Source: JBKECF01 sp047974375
GTDB taxonomy: Bacteria > Bacillota > Clostridia > Lachnospirales > CAMZNU01
Length of the DNA stretch: 64,000 nt
Assembly (NCBI GenBank): GCA_047974375.1
Contig: JBKECF010000004.1
Coordinates: 62,001-126,000, forward strand
Direction of reading: 5' to 3'
Numbering within the stretch: position 1 is the first letter of the stretch; each line of letters begins with the position of its first letter. This document shows positions 25,983-34,239 of the stretch, piece by piece. The notes under the pieces were generated by a model. It saw only the letters and a program-made list of their open reading frames with translations, did no database searches and was not told the origin of the DNA. The translations under genes and the position numbers were made by a program.

Positions 25983-26963
25983 GTGTACTTAGCTAGTGAT
26001 AAAAGATACGAAAAAATGGAATATCGAAATTGTGGTAAAAGTGGTCTTAAATTACCGATTTTGTCTTTAGGTCTATGGTTTAATTTTGGGTATAAGGCTA
26101 ATTTCGAAAATTGTTTAAATATGGCGACAACGGCTTTTGATAATGGAATTACCCACTTTGATATTGCCAATAACTATGGGCCTCCAGCAGGAACAGCAGA
26201 GGAAATGTTTAGTAAAATATTAAACAAGGCCTTAGGGAATTATCGTGATGAGTTAATTATTTCAACAAAAGCAGGCTATTATATGTGGGAAGGGCCTTAT
26301 GGCGAATGGGGTTCTAGGAAATATATTACAGCAAGCTTGGACCAAAGTTTAAAACGTCTAGGTTTGGACTATGTGGACATATTTTACTCCCATAGATTTG
26401 ACCCGAATACACCTTTAGAAGAAACCATGTTGGCTTTAGATAATGCAGTTAAACAGGGGAAGGCGTTGTATGTTGGTATATCAAATTATGATTATGAAAA
26501 TACTAAAAAAGCCGTAGCTATTTTAAAGGAATTAAAAACGCCCTATGTTTTAAATCAACTAAGCTATTCAATGATAAATAGAAATAATGAAAAAGCTTTT
26601 GAAGCTTGTATGGAAGAAGGAATGGGTGTCATTTCTTTTTCGACTTTATCCCAAGGCTTATTAACTAATAAATATTTAAAGGGCATACCAGAGGACTCCA
26701 GATACAAATTGGATAATCAATACATGAAAAGTTTTTTTGAAGATAACTTAGGTAAAGTAAAAGAGCTAAATTATATTGCCGAAAATAGAGGGCAAAAACT
26801 GAGCCAGTTAGCATTGTCTTGGGCTTTAAATAATAAAGCTCTAACGTCTACGATTATTGGTGCAAGCAAGCCCGAGCAAGTGTTAGAAAATATTGAAGTA
26901 GTAAATAATTGGCAGCTAAATGATGATGAAGTAAAAGAAATAAATAATATTTGTAATAAGTAA
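25983..26963 (+). CDS. Aldo/keto reductase (YghZ / Kv-beta-like)
   Basis: 326 aa NAD(P)H-dependent oxidoreductase. It begins EYRNCGKSGLKLPILSLGLW and has the catalytic set Asp/Tyr in HFDIANNYGPPAGTAEEMF, Lys in STKAGYYMW, and His in YSHRFDPNTP, with the cofactor phosphate site TIIGASKPEQVLEN near the end. This matches the YghZ (GpdA) group that reduces glyceraldehyde 3-phosphate, methylglyoxal and similar aldehydes. The GTG start follows GGTGG; an internal ATG at codon 12 is an alternative. Confidence 0.92.
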   Translation: MYLASDKRYEKMEYRNCGKSGLKLPILSLGLWFNFGYKANFENCLNMATTAFDNGITHFDIANNYGPPAGTAEEMFSKILNKALGNYRDELIISTKAGYYMWEGPYGEWGSRKYITASLDQSLKRLGLDYVDIFYSHRFDPNTPLEETMLALDNAVKQGKALYVGISNYDYENTKKAVAILKELKTPYVLNQLSYSMINRNNEKAFEACMEEGMGVISFSTLSQGLLTNKYLKGIPEDSRYKLDNQYMKSFFEDNLGKVKELNYIAENRGQKLSQLALSWALNNKALTSTIIGASKPEQVLENIEVVNNWQLNDDEVKEINNICNK

Positions 26964-26981
26964 AAGTGGTGTAAATATTAT

Positions 26982-27038
26982 AAAAAAAAGCTGTTGGTAA
27001 ATTGCAAAATTTTCGCCATTTACCAACAGTTCCTTTTT
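26982..27038 (+). terminator. Terminator after the aldo/keto reductase
   Basis: CTGTTGGTAAAT pairs with ATTTACCAACAG across a 15-base loop, flanked by A and T tracts. Confidence 0.85.
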
Positions 27039-27138
27039 ATATTCATAAAGGTTTTATTCTTTTGAATAACTATACTTATGCAAGTAACCGCTTAAGGCGA
27101 TAGTGGATATTTAAGGAGTTAAAAATAATAATAAAAAC

Positions 27139-27167
27139 TTGAAAAAAATTTTTTTTTGGTTTATAAT
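27139..27167 (+). promoter_or_regulatory. Predicted promoter of the 6S-like RNA
   Basis: TTGAAA (27139-27144), a 17-base spacer, TATAAT (27162-27167). The predicted start at about 27174 coincides with the 5' arm of the RNA's closing stem. Confidence 0.75.
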
Positions 27168-27173
27168 TCAATT

Positions 27174-27338
27174 AACCTAAAACGTTCCATTGTGTTTTGA
27201 ACCTACATTTCTTATAAGGGAATTTTACATCAGTATGTGAACATCAGGCCTCACTTTAGTGGAAGATGGGAATATGCTTGCGAATACCCACCTAGCTTTG
27301 GCTAGGTGTCAAAACTTAGGACCGTTTTGGGTCTTTTT
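27174..27338 (+). ncRNA. ssrS: Probable 6S RNA
   Basis: About 165 nt, non-coding, between its own promoter and a T run. The ends pair: CCTAAAACG (27176-27184) with CGTTTTGGG (27323-27331), then GTTCC/GGAC and TTTTGA/TCAAAA further in, giving a long interrupted hairpin with a central opening. It contains ACCTACATTTCTTATAAGGG and a terminal GGGAATATGCTTGCGAATACCC hairpin, as I recall from Firmicute 6S RNAs. 6S RNA binds housekeeping RNA polymerase and mimics an open promoter. It is not a lysine riboswitch for the lysC that follows: the conserved L-box cores are missing and it ends in its own terminator. Confidence 0.75.
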
Positions 27339-27434
27339 TTATCGTAAATATTAGCTTTGTAGATATTAAATTGGCTAATTTTTAGTAGTTATAGTATACT
27401 ACTGGATATGATATTTTTATTGAAGGAGGAGAAA

Positions 27435-28664
27435 ATGTTAGTTGTACAAAAATTTGGTGGGACTTCTGTTGCTGATAGTGAGAGAATTTTTAATGTAGCC
27501 AAAAGGGTAATAGAAACCTATAAAAAGGGAAATAAGGTTGTAGTAGTGCTTTCAGCACAAGGTGATACTACAGACACGCTTTTGGAAAAAGCCGGAGAAA
27601 TAACATCATCCCCTTCTAAACGTGAGCTAGATATGTTACTTGCAACAGGTGAACAACAGTCGGTAGCCCTTATGACTATGGCAATTCATAAACTAGGCTA
27701 TCCAGCTATTTCATTTAATGGCTTTCAGTTTGGTATGTTAACAACTTCTAAACATGGTAATGCTAGAATAAGACGAGTAACAGAAATTGAAAGAATAAAG
27801 GATGAATTGGAGAAAAATAGCATAGTAGTCTGTGCTGGGTTTCAAGGATTTAATAGGCATAAAGATGTTACTACTTTAGGTAGAGGTGGTTCTGATACTA
27901 CGGCAGTTGCTCTTAGTGTTGCCTTGAAGGCGGATTTATGTGAAATATATACAGATGTAGACGGAGTTTATACAGCAGACCCAAGGTATGTTAATGGGGC
28001 TATTAAGTTAAATGAAATAAGCTATGAAGAAATGTTGGAACTTGCATCTTTAGGTGCTAAAGTTTTACATTATAGATGTGTTGAGTTAGCAAAGAAAAAT
28101 AACGTGAATTTAATTGTTAGATCAAGTATGACTAACGAGGAAGGTACATTAATTAGGGAGGTAACTAAAGTGGAGAAAATGATAGTAAGTGGAATTGCCG
28201 TTGATAAAAATACGGCTAGAATATCTGTTTTAGATGTACCAGACCAACCAGGTATTGCCTATTTAATTTTTGGCAGACTTTCCAATTCCAATATAACAGT
28301 AGATATAATATTGCAGTCTGCTGGAAATGGTGGCAATAAAAAGAATGTTTCCTTTACTGTACCAGAAGAAGATTTAGAAAAAGCTGTAGAAGTATTAAAT
28401 GATTATAAAAATGAAATTGGCTTTAGAGAAGTAACTTTCGACAAAAATGTAGCAAAACTTTCTGTTGTAGGTGCTGGTATGATTGATGCCCATGGGGTAG
28501 CAACAACTATGTTTGAATGCTTATACGATGAAGGTGTAAATATAGATTTAATTTCAACATCAGAAATAAAAATAACTGTATTAGTAGACCAAAACGTAGT
28601 AAATAATGCTGCTAATGCACTACATGCTAAATTTTTAGATAGCAATATAAAAGTTGGTGAATAA
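27435..28664 (+). CDS. lysC: Aspartate kinase
   Basis: 409 aa from the ATG at 27435, which follows AAGGAGGAG; the upstream in-frame ATG at 27408 lacks a ribosome site. It catalyses the first step of the Lys/Thr/Met pathway, aspartate to aspartyl phosphate. Motifs: VQKFGGTSVADSERI, LGRGGSDTTAVALS, LCEIYTDVDGVYTADPR. The C-terminal 150 residues hold two ACT domains for feedback control by lysine and/or threonine. The gene is alone between a 6S-like RNA and its own terminator. Confidence 0.96.
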   Translation: MLVVQKFGGTSVADSERIFNVAKRVIETYKKGNKVVVVLSAQGDTTDTLLEKAGEITSSPSKRELDMLLATGEQQSVALMTMAIHKLGYPAISFNGFQFGMLTTSKHGNARIRRVTEIERIKDELEKNSIVVCAGFQGFNRHKDVTTLGRGGSDTTAVALSVALKADLCEIYTDVDGVYTADPRYVNGAIKLNEISYEEMLELASLGAKVLHYRCVELAKKNNVNLIVRSSMTNEEGTLIREVTKVEKMIVSGIAVDKNTARISVLDVPDQPGIAYLIFGRLSNSNITVDIILQSAGNGGNKKNVSFTVPEEDLEKAVEVLNDYKNEIGFREVTFDKNVAKLSVVGAGMIDAHGVATTMFECLYDEGVNIDLISTSEIKITVLVDQNVVNNAANALHAKFLDSNIKVGE

Positions 28665-28668
28665 TAAA

Positions 28669-28700
28669 AAGGCTGTCTTTAAATAGACAGCCTTTTTATA
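28669..28700 (+). terminator. Terminator after lysC
   Basis: AAAGGCTGTCT pairs with AGACAGCCTTT across a short loop and runs into T residues. Confidence 0.9.
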
Positions 28701-28721
28701 AAGGTAAAATAGGAGTTTAAA

Positions 28722-29543
28722 ATGAATTTTATAGAGATTATTAAAGTATTTATATTGGGGATTGTAGAGGGAATAACAGAATGGCTTCCTGTAAGTAGTA
28801 CGGGCCATATGCTTCTTTTAGACGAGTTTATACAATTAGATGCAAGTAGTGAATTTAAAAATATGTTTTTTATTTTTATACAACTAGGAGCAATTTTTGC
28901 TGTAGTGCTTATATTTTGGAAGAAAATGGTTCCTTTTCAATTTAAAAATAAAAATAGACCGATTATAAAAAAGGATATATTTACCATTTGGTTTAAAGTG
29001 GCATTTGCTTGCATTCCTGGAGCTGTAGCAACAATATTTTTTGACGATATTGTAGATAGTTATTTAGAAGGCCCTGTTGTAATAGCTTTGGCCCTTATAT
29101 TTTATGGTGTGGTCTTTATATTAGTAGAGAATAGAAATAAAAATAAAAGATATAAAATAAATGAAATATCTCAAATAACTTACAGATATGCTTTTATAAT
29201 TGGTCTTTTCCAAATTCTTTCTATAATACCAGGAACTTCGAGATCTGGTTCAACTATTATTGGTGGACTTTTAGTTGGGGTTTCTCGTGTGGCTGTGGCA
29301 GAATTTACATTTTTTATGGCTGTTCCCGTTATGTTGGGCATGAGCTTTTTAGAAATATTAGACTATGGTTTGAATTTCACAGGAAATGAATTTTTATTGC
29401 TTATTTTTGGTATGTTTGTGGCCTTTGCTGTATCTTTACTGGTTATTAGGTTTTTAATGGCATATATACGAAAAAATGACTTTAAATTATTTGGATACTA
29501 TAGGATTGTCTTGGGCATTGTTGTACTTTTATATTTTATATAG
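28722..29543 (+). CDS. uppP: Undecaprenyl-diphosphatase UppP (BacA type)
   Basis: 273 aa integral membrane enzyme that removes a phosphate from undecaprenyl pyrophosphate, recycling the lipid carrier for cell-wall synthesis. It has both signature repeats: GIVEGITEWLPVSSTGHMLL near the N-terminus and IPGTSRSGSTIIGGLLVG in the second half, with the catalytic Glu and Ser/Arg residues. Overexpression of this family gives bacitracin tolerance. Its former terminator is split by the island that starts 26 bases downstream. Confidence 0.96.
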   Translation: MNFIEIIKVFILGIVEGITEWLPVSSTGHMLLLDEFIQLDASSEFKNMFFIFIQLGAIFAVVLIFWKKMVPFQFKNKNRPIIKKDIFTIWFKVAFACIPGAVATIFFDDIVDSYLEGPVVIALALIFYGVVFILVENRNKNKRYKINEISQITYRYAFIIGLFQILSIIPGTSRSGSTIIGGLLVGVSRVAVAEFTFFMAVPVMLGMSFLEILDYGLNFTGNEFLLLIFGMFVAFAVSLLVIRFLMAYIRKNDFKLFGYYRIVLGIVVLLYFI

Positions 29544-29548
29544 GTTCA

Positions 29549-29559
29549 AAAAAAGAGAG
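29549..29559 (+). terminator. Left half of an interrupted terminator
   Basis: AAAAAAGAGAG here is the exact reverse complement of CTCTCTTTTTT at 32323-32333. The two arms are now 2.76 kb apart, separated by the island. Confidence 0.75.
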
Positions 29560-29751
29560 TTCCCTAAAGGTGCGTTCAATTAGGGATTTCACAAAAAATC
29601 AATTTTTGAACGATAACCTCAAGCGGTGTCAAGAACAGAAGACCACACAATAGGCTACAAAAAGTCTGCTGTGTAGTCTTTTCTCATTAGTCTTGTCCTA
29701 AAAGTTCTGTTTCATTTGCCATAATAACAATTTGCAATAATGTGTTTTCTA

Positions 29752-30024
29752 TCACTTTGCTTTTGATACATCTTCCATTATTGCAAATTCCCCTAACAAT
29801 ACATAGTTGTCACTGGAAGCAATCTTTACGTACAGATAAAATATAGCCTCTTTCCCATCTGGTAGGATTGTATTTTCTTGGTCATACATTGAGTCTGTAC
29901 TAAATCTGTATTCTCTATTATGGTAATAAAAATCTAATACAAGCCAATGTCCCTCGGACGGATTCCATTCCTCGATATATTGAGATATAAAATCCTTGAG
30001 CGTGTTAAATTCATTCTTTCTCAT
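29752..30024 (-). CDS. Possible immunity protein, unknown family
   Basis: 90 aa, acidic, no signal peptide or membrane span. It looks like a compact alpha/beta protein (NPSEGHWLVLDFYYHNREYRF, then KEAIFYLYVKIAS). Its ATG overlaps the stop of the preceding reading frame (ATGA), so it is translationally coupled to a frame whose end resembles a toxin tip domain. That arrangement, the small size and the mobile setting are typical of immunity genes of polymorphic toxins, but I do not recognise the family and function is inferred from context only. Confidence 0.55.
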   Translation of the reverse strand: MRKNEFNTLKDFISQYIEEWNPSEGHWLVLDFYYHNREYRFSTDSMYDQENTILPDGKEAIFYLYVKIASSDNYVLLGEFAIMEDVSKAK

Positions 30025-30409
30025 ATCAATCCATACTCCTTTCTTATCTTTTTAATCAATTTCAATTCTGCTGCGTTAGGTGGAACACCTTGGTCATTTT
30101 TGTTGTGACTCAGATAAACATGACGATGTGGTTTTACACCTTTGTGTTCATGTGCAAAATTGATGCTTACTGCTTGCTTATGCTCGTTATCATAATATGC
30201 AATATGCTTTAGTTGCCCGTCTTTAATAACGGTATATATTCTGCTGGAGTATGCGAGTATTCAGGGGCTTTTACATTCTTTGAATCCTGAATGATTATCT
30301 TTATATTTGAATTGCCCAACAATGTACCAAGTGACATATAATGCTGCCAATTATCAACAAAATCGAAGTTGCCTGTTTTTACATCTACAAACGCTCCTAT
30401 GCTTCCAAT
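30021..30409 (-). pseudogene. Frameshifted toxin-like C-terminal domain
   Basis: Two minus-strand frames join near 30233-30241 if the TATATA run is corrected by one base. The first part reads GSIGAFVDVKTGNFDFVDNW and continues to EYSHTPAEY. The second begins IYTVIKDGQLKHIAYYDNEH and ends with a His-rich segment (FAHEHKGVKPHRHVYLSHN), then ELKLIKKIRKEYGLI. The His cluster and its place just before a coupled small gene suggest the tip of a polymorphic toxin. No start codon is evident; the first frame continues past the stop of the DUF4417-like gene. It is probably inactive as it stands. Confidence 0.5.
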
Positions 30410-31003
30410 TTACATTGCCTCCTTAATCTCGAATATCGGTTGAATTTCAATGAATGATAATTGCTCGTATTTGTTTTTGTGGGAAAATGTATCTGTATAT
30501 TTATAACTGATGAATTTTCCCGTCATACTGGGAATCATATTTCCAACCATAATTCTGCCATGTCTTTCCAAGCCATCTGTTTTGTAAACATCATGACGTA
30601 TTTCGTTACAGTTCATGGATGAATATGCACTATAGTCTGGGGTTGCAATGAAAGATGCATTTGTTAACTGTGGAACATATTTCAATGGATTATTCCAAAA
30701 TCTGTATAAATCCTTATCATACGCAAACATCAAAGTCATCTTATTATGATTAGATTGCCCTATAACCATATTTTTGAAATTCAAGGGTTCAATTTTCGTC
30801 CAATTAGTGTTTTCAATTGATGTTTTATTTATAATCGGAAGATGCTGTTCATCTTCATCGTATTCGCCTATAATAGGTCGAATAGCTTTATATTGTTCTT
30901 CTTCTGTTAAACCTTTGAGCATAACATACTCCTTTCTGTCAGTCTTCCTATGGCCAATAAATTTGTCTATTGTCAGCATTTTATGTAAAATACCAATTGT
31001 CAA
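30410..31003 (-). CDS. DUF4417-like protein of mobile elements
   Basis: Up to 197 aa. The first ATG is unlikely to be right: AAGGAGTATG places a good start about 27 codons in (MLKGLTEEEQYKAIRPIIG), giving about 170 aa. The middle MTLMFAYDKDLYRFWNNPLKYVPQL and FIATPDYSAYSSMN resemble DUF4417 proteins (the NP--Y--L and PD-S-Y pattern) found in phages and conjugative elements. After about residue 140 the likeness fades, so the C-terminus may be altered. Function unknown. Confidence 0.5.
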   Translation of the reverse strand: MTIGILHKMLTIDKFIGHRKTDRKEYVMLKGLTEEEQYKAIRPIIGEYDEDEQHLPIINKTSIENTNWTKIEPLNFKNMVIGQSNHNKMTLMFAYDKDLYRFWNNPLKYVPQLTNASFIATPDYSAYSSMNCNEIRHDVYKTDGLERHGRIMVGNMIPSMTGKFISYKYTDTFSHKNKYEQLSFIEIQPIFEIKEAM

Positions 31004-31065
31004 TTCAGAAATGATATGCTACACTTTATAGATGAGTGATGGGTGTAACACATCCATTTATGAGA

Positions 31066-31110
31066 ACACATTTGTATGCTGCGCCAACAGCTTACAGATG
31101 TGTTTTTATT
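31066..31110. terminator. Hairpin inside the island
   Basis: ACACAT-TGTA-GCTG pairs with CAGC-TACA-ATGTGT with small bulges, followed by T residues. It lies between the ImmA/IrrE gene and the DUF4417-like gene. Confidence 0.5.
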
Positions 31111-31176
31111 TAGAACCACCCCTAATCATGATACGCTCTGGAATAGGTTCAAAAGTGTAAGTTCATATTTCGTATA

Positions 31177-31593
31177 CTATGATGAACCATACTTCAACCA
31201 CTTCTTATAGTGGGAATATGCGTAACAAGCAGCTTCAAAGCTGACAGCAAAGATGTCTGAAATATCCATCGGGTTATCCAGTTTTAGCTTGTGTACCAGC
31301 ACAGATGGAACAAGAGTATATTTTGCAAAGAACTTTACTTCTTTTTCTGCGAGTTCACTGTCCTCGATGTGGTCTAAAACGATATGACCGATTTCATGCA
31401 TAATTGTGTTGTTGATACGACCGTAATCTTTTTCATCGTTATAATAGATATACCATTCCCCGATGTCCTTTTCTACAGAAAAGCCATCTTCACTCTTTTT
31501 TAAGAGTAACCATCGCTTATGTTCTGGTATTGTTAAATAAGGGATAACCTTGATGCACATTTTCGTTGCAAGTTCAAACCCATTGACCGGCAC
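31177..31593 (-). pseudogene. ImmA/IrrE-family metallopeptidase, N-terminally truncated
   Basis: About 138 aa of the ImmA/IrrE (COG2856) fold, with the zinc site INNTIMHEIGHIVLDH intact and a typical tail FEAACYAYSHYKKWLKYG. The usual first 20-30 residues are missing: the frame begins at an apparent junction where an unrelated reading frame ends (about 31590). Relatives cut the repressor of ICEBs1/phage-type elements, allowing excision. No repressor gene remains nearby. Confidence 0.7.
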
Positions 31594-31866
31594 GTAACAA
31601 ACGCTGTCACTTCACGGAATTCATGGCGGAGCAACTGCATACCGTGGGCATGGGTATTCACACGTTTGCGAGTAGTGTAGTATGTGGTAGCCTCGGCAAC
31701 TCTGTCGTCTGTATGCACAAACTCGCCATGCAGAACTTGACCGATGATTTCGTTACCGAAACGATAGTCGTGTTCTGCGAGCAGTCTTTGATTATCCGCC
31801 TTGTTGCCTGTAAGGTGGTATTTTTCAACTAGTGCATCGTGAATTTTGATAAGTACCTCGCGTTCT
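31533..31866 (-). pseudogene. Unrecognised reading frame fragment in island
   Basis: An open minus-strand frame from about 31866 without a clear start, reading EVLIKIHDALVEKYHLTGNK, then RFGNEIIGQVLHGEFVHTDD and TTRKRVNTHAHGMQLLRHEF. Composition and codon use are richer in G and C than the host chromosome. It runs into the ImmA/IrrE remnant in another frame and abuts the recombinase remnant on the opposite strand, so both ends look like deletion junctions. Family not recognised. Confidence 0.4.
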
Positions 31867-31870
31867 TCGA

Positions 31871-32250
31871 GACCGCCGACTGGATACCATCATCCAAAAG
31901 CTCTACGAGGACAACATCGAGGGCAAGATAAGTGATGAGTGTTTTGCCAAGATGACTACCACCTACGAACAGGAGCAGAAAGACCTCGAAAGCCGTACGG
32001 TTACCCTGTGACAGACCATTTCCAAGGCAAAGGTGCAGAGGCTGAACATCGATTCATTCCTTATACAGGTCAAAAAGTAGACCGAGGTTAAGGAACTGGA
32101 TGCAGAAATCATCATCCGTTCCTTTGTGGAACGCATTGTTTCAAGCCGGAAAAACTGCCGGGCATATGCACGAAAAATCAGACCATTCTTATTCATTGGA
32201 ACTTTATCGTGGCAGTGGAATTGCCTCAAGAACAGAAAAAATCGGCATAG
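31871..32250 (+). pseudogene. Remnant of large serine recombinase (C-terminal DUF4368 region)
   Basis: Plus-strand translation gives RLDTIIQKLYEDNIEGKISD, then FAKMTTTYEQEQKDLESR, a TGA stop, a second stop (TAG) before TEVKELDAEI, then FVERIV and, in a shifted frame, KPEKLPG and VAVELPQEQKKSA before the final TAG. This matches the C-terminal tail of Tn4451/TnpX-like recombinases carried by conjugative elements of Clostridia. The catalytic N-terminus is gone. Stops and shift make it dead. Confidence 0.75.
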
Positions 32251-32282
32251 CCGGATTTCTCCGAACTATGCCGATTTTTTTT
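32234..32282 (+). terminator. Terminator after the recombinase remnant
   Basis: AAAAAATCGGCATAG pairs with CTATGCCGATTTTTT around CCGGATTTCTCCGAA. A strong intrinsic terminator at the right end of the island. Confidence 0.85.
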
Positions 32283-32322
32283 CAAGGAATAAAATCCTTT
32301 AGTGAAGTACCCTAAAGAGAGG

Positions 32323-32333
32323 CTCTCTTTTTT
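32323..32333 (-). terminator. Right half of the interrupted terminator
   Basis: CTCTCTTTTTT, exact complement of the arm at 29549-29559; it lies 9 bases beyond the 3' end of the oligopeptide-binding protein gene on the opposite strand. Confidence 0.7.
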
Positions 32334-32342
32334 GAATTTGTA

Positions 32343-34031
32343 TTACTCAACTATATCAGCATAAGTAAATACAGGATATTTATTAATTGGTGTAAACACA
32401 TCAACTAAATTAGGTTTTTGAATAATTTGCTTTGTATAATAGTATATAGGAGCAATTGGCATTTCGCTCATTAATAATAACTCAGCCTCTTTTAATATTT
32501 CGTATCTAGCAACTGGATCTTGCTCTGCGTAAGATGCTGCGATTAATTCGTCATACTTTTCGTTAGCAAAGAATACATCGTTTAAGCTACTGTCAGATAC
32601 AAACATATCTAAGAAAGTAATTGGGTCTACATAGTCGCCAATCCAACCAGCGCGAACTACATCGTAGTCTCCTGCTTTTCTTCTGTCAAGAACAACTTGG
32701 AACTCAGCATTTTCTAAAGTTACATCTACGCCTAAGTTTTGTTTCCACATATTTTGAACAGCCTCAGCTATTTTTTTGTGGTTGTCGTTAGTATTGTAAA
32801 GTAAAGAGAATGTGAAAGTATCCATAGACATACCTTCTTCAGCTAAACCTTCTTCAAGTAATGCTTTAGCTGCATCATAATCTTCTGTAAAAGTTGGGCC
32901 TACATAGTCTACAAAGTTTTGGCCATCTGGAGTTAATATACCTGTTGGTGTCATTGTGTAAGCTGGAGTTTGACCACCTTTTACAACATTATCAACTATT
33001 ACTTTTCTATCTATAGCCATAGTTAATGCAGTACGTACTTTTGCATTATTGAAAGGTGCTTTTTCACAGTTAAAGCCATAGTAGTATGTTGCAAGGTCTG
33101 GAAGTATGCTTAACTCTGGTGATTCTTCGGCTTTTAGTTTGTCTAATACTGCTGGAAGTGCTGTGTATACTAAATCAAGTTCGCCAGCTTCATATAATTG
33201 CCACTCAGTGTTTTTATCGTCAGTAATAATCATTGAAATACCGTCTAATTTAACTTTGTCGGCATCATAGTACATATCATTTTTTCTAAGCTCAATATTT
33301 TCTTTAGAATTCCACTCAGTCATTATAAAAGCACCGTTTGTTACATAGTTTTCTGGTGATTTGTACCAGTCAGGGAACTCTTCAGAAACAGCTGTGTTAA
33401 TTGGTAAGAATACATAATGTGTCATCAAGTCTTCTAAATATGGTAATGGATTAACTAATGTAAATTCAAGAGTATAGTCATCTAATGCTTTAATTTGAAC
33501 ATCTTCAACTGTACCAGTACCAGAGTTGTAAGCCTCTCCACCTTCCATTATATAAAGTTGAGAAGAATAGAAAGCTCCGTTATCTGGATTTAAACAGTAT
33601 AACCAAGAAGTTACGAAGTCGTGAGCAGTAACAGAGTCACCATTTGACCACTTTGTATCATCTCTAAGAGTTATTGTGTAAGTTCTGCCGTCTTCAGAAA
33701 TAGCTACATCTTTAGCTAAAGCTTTACCTATAGTGCCATCTGGTGTTTTTTCAAATAAACCAACAAAAGAACTGTCAATAACCCAACTATCGTGTGTGCC
33801 TTTTGCTAAAGCTGGATGTAATGAACCTGGCTCAGTTGCATTGTTAACACGAACAATTTTTTCACCTGATGCTACTGGCTCTGCTGCTGTATCATCTTCT
33901 GTTGTATCTTCTGCAGGTGCTGCTGCGCTTGGTTCTTCCGATGGTGCTGTAGTAGTAGAACCACATGCACTAAACATGAATAATGCAGCGAACAACATTG
34001 CAAAAAGAGAAAATTGCTTAAATTTTTTCAT
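32343..34031 (-). CDS. Oligopeptide ABC transporter substrate-binding lipoprotein (OppA-like)
   Basis: 562 aa, the size of family 5 solute-binding proteins. The signal peptide ends in lipobox FSAC (Cys 23), followed by a Thr/Ala/Pro/Glu linker to about 55. The body has NNATEPGSLHPALAKGTHD, LRDDTKWSNGDSVTAHDFVTS (the family signature), RTALTMAIDRKVIV, and VRAGWIGDYVDPITFLDMF. It would bind peptides for import. No oppBCDF genes adjoin it, so it is an orphan receptor or uses a transporter elsewhere. GGAGGTAA lies upstream of the ATG. Confidence 0.93.
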   Translation of the reverse strand: MKKFKQFSLFAMLFAALFMFSACGSTTTAPSEEPSAAAPAEDTTEDDTAAEPVASGEKIVRVNNATEPGSLHPALAKGTHDSWVIDSSFVGLFEKTPDGTIGKALAKDVAISEDGRTYTITLRDDTKWSNGDSVTAHDFVTSWLYCLNPDNGAFYSSQLYIMEGGEAYNSGTGTVEDVQIKALDDYTLEFTLVNPLPYLEDLMTHYVFLPINTAVSEEFPDWYKSPENYVTNGAFIMTEWNSKENIELRKNDMYYDADKVKLDGISMIITDDKNTEWQLYEAGELDLVYTALPAVLDKLKAEESPELSILPDLATYYYGFNCEKAPFNNAKVRTALTMAIDRKVIVDNVVKGGQTPAYTMTPTGILTPDGQNFVDYVGPTFTEDYDAAKALLEEGLAEEGMSMDTFTFSLLYNTNDNHKKIAEAVQNMWKQNLGVDVTLENAEFQVVLDRRKAGDYDVVRAGWIGDYVDPITFLDMFVSDSSLNDVFFANEKYDELIAASYAEQDPVARYEILKEAELLLMSEMPIAPIYYYTKQIIQKPNLVDVFTPINKYPVFTYADIVE

Positions 34032-34239
34032 TTGTTACCTCCTATAAAGTTGCATATAAATGCTTTTTTTTTGGTACAATATATTGCACTTTCGTTGTAT
34101 TATAAGTTAAGTTTTGAAACTTGTAAACACTTTTTTACCAAAAAAAGTTTTGGAATTTGTTTATAAGTGCGTAGGGTAGGGTGTTTGTAGGATTTTAAAA
34201 AAATTTAAAATGATTATTTTTTTAAAAAAAAATCATTTC

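Larger units (their letters stand above)
29562..32317. mobile_element. Decayed integrated element (serine-recombinase type) flanked by an 8-bp direct repeat
   Basis: CCCTAAAG occurs at 29562-29569 and again at 32310-32317. Removing one copy plus the 2.74 kb between them rejoins the two halves of a perfect terminator stem between uppP and the convergent oligopeptide-binding gene. The insert has base use unlike its surroundings, the right third (31.6-32.3 kb) being clearly richer in G and C. It holds the tail of a large serine recombinase with stop codons, a truncated ImmA/IrrE peptidase, and a possible toxin/immunity pair. This looks like the remains of an ICE or prophage that lost most of its interior. 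The repeat may be the recombination core rather than a target duplication. Confidence 0.75.

Noticed and set aside
27060..27434. Lysine riboswitch upstream of aspartate kinase
   Set aside because: The structured region lacks recognisable L-box cores, has its own promoter, closes end-to-end and terminates before lysC. It fits 6S RNA better.
29562..29592. TCCCTAA/TTAGGGA inverted repeat as an independent terminator of uppP
   Set aside because: It lacks a T run and overlaps the island's left end; it may instead be part of the element's attachment site.
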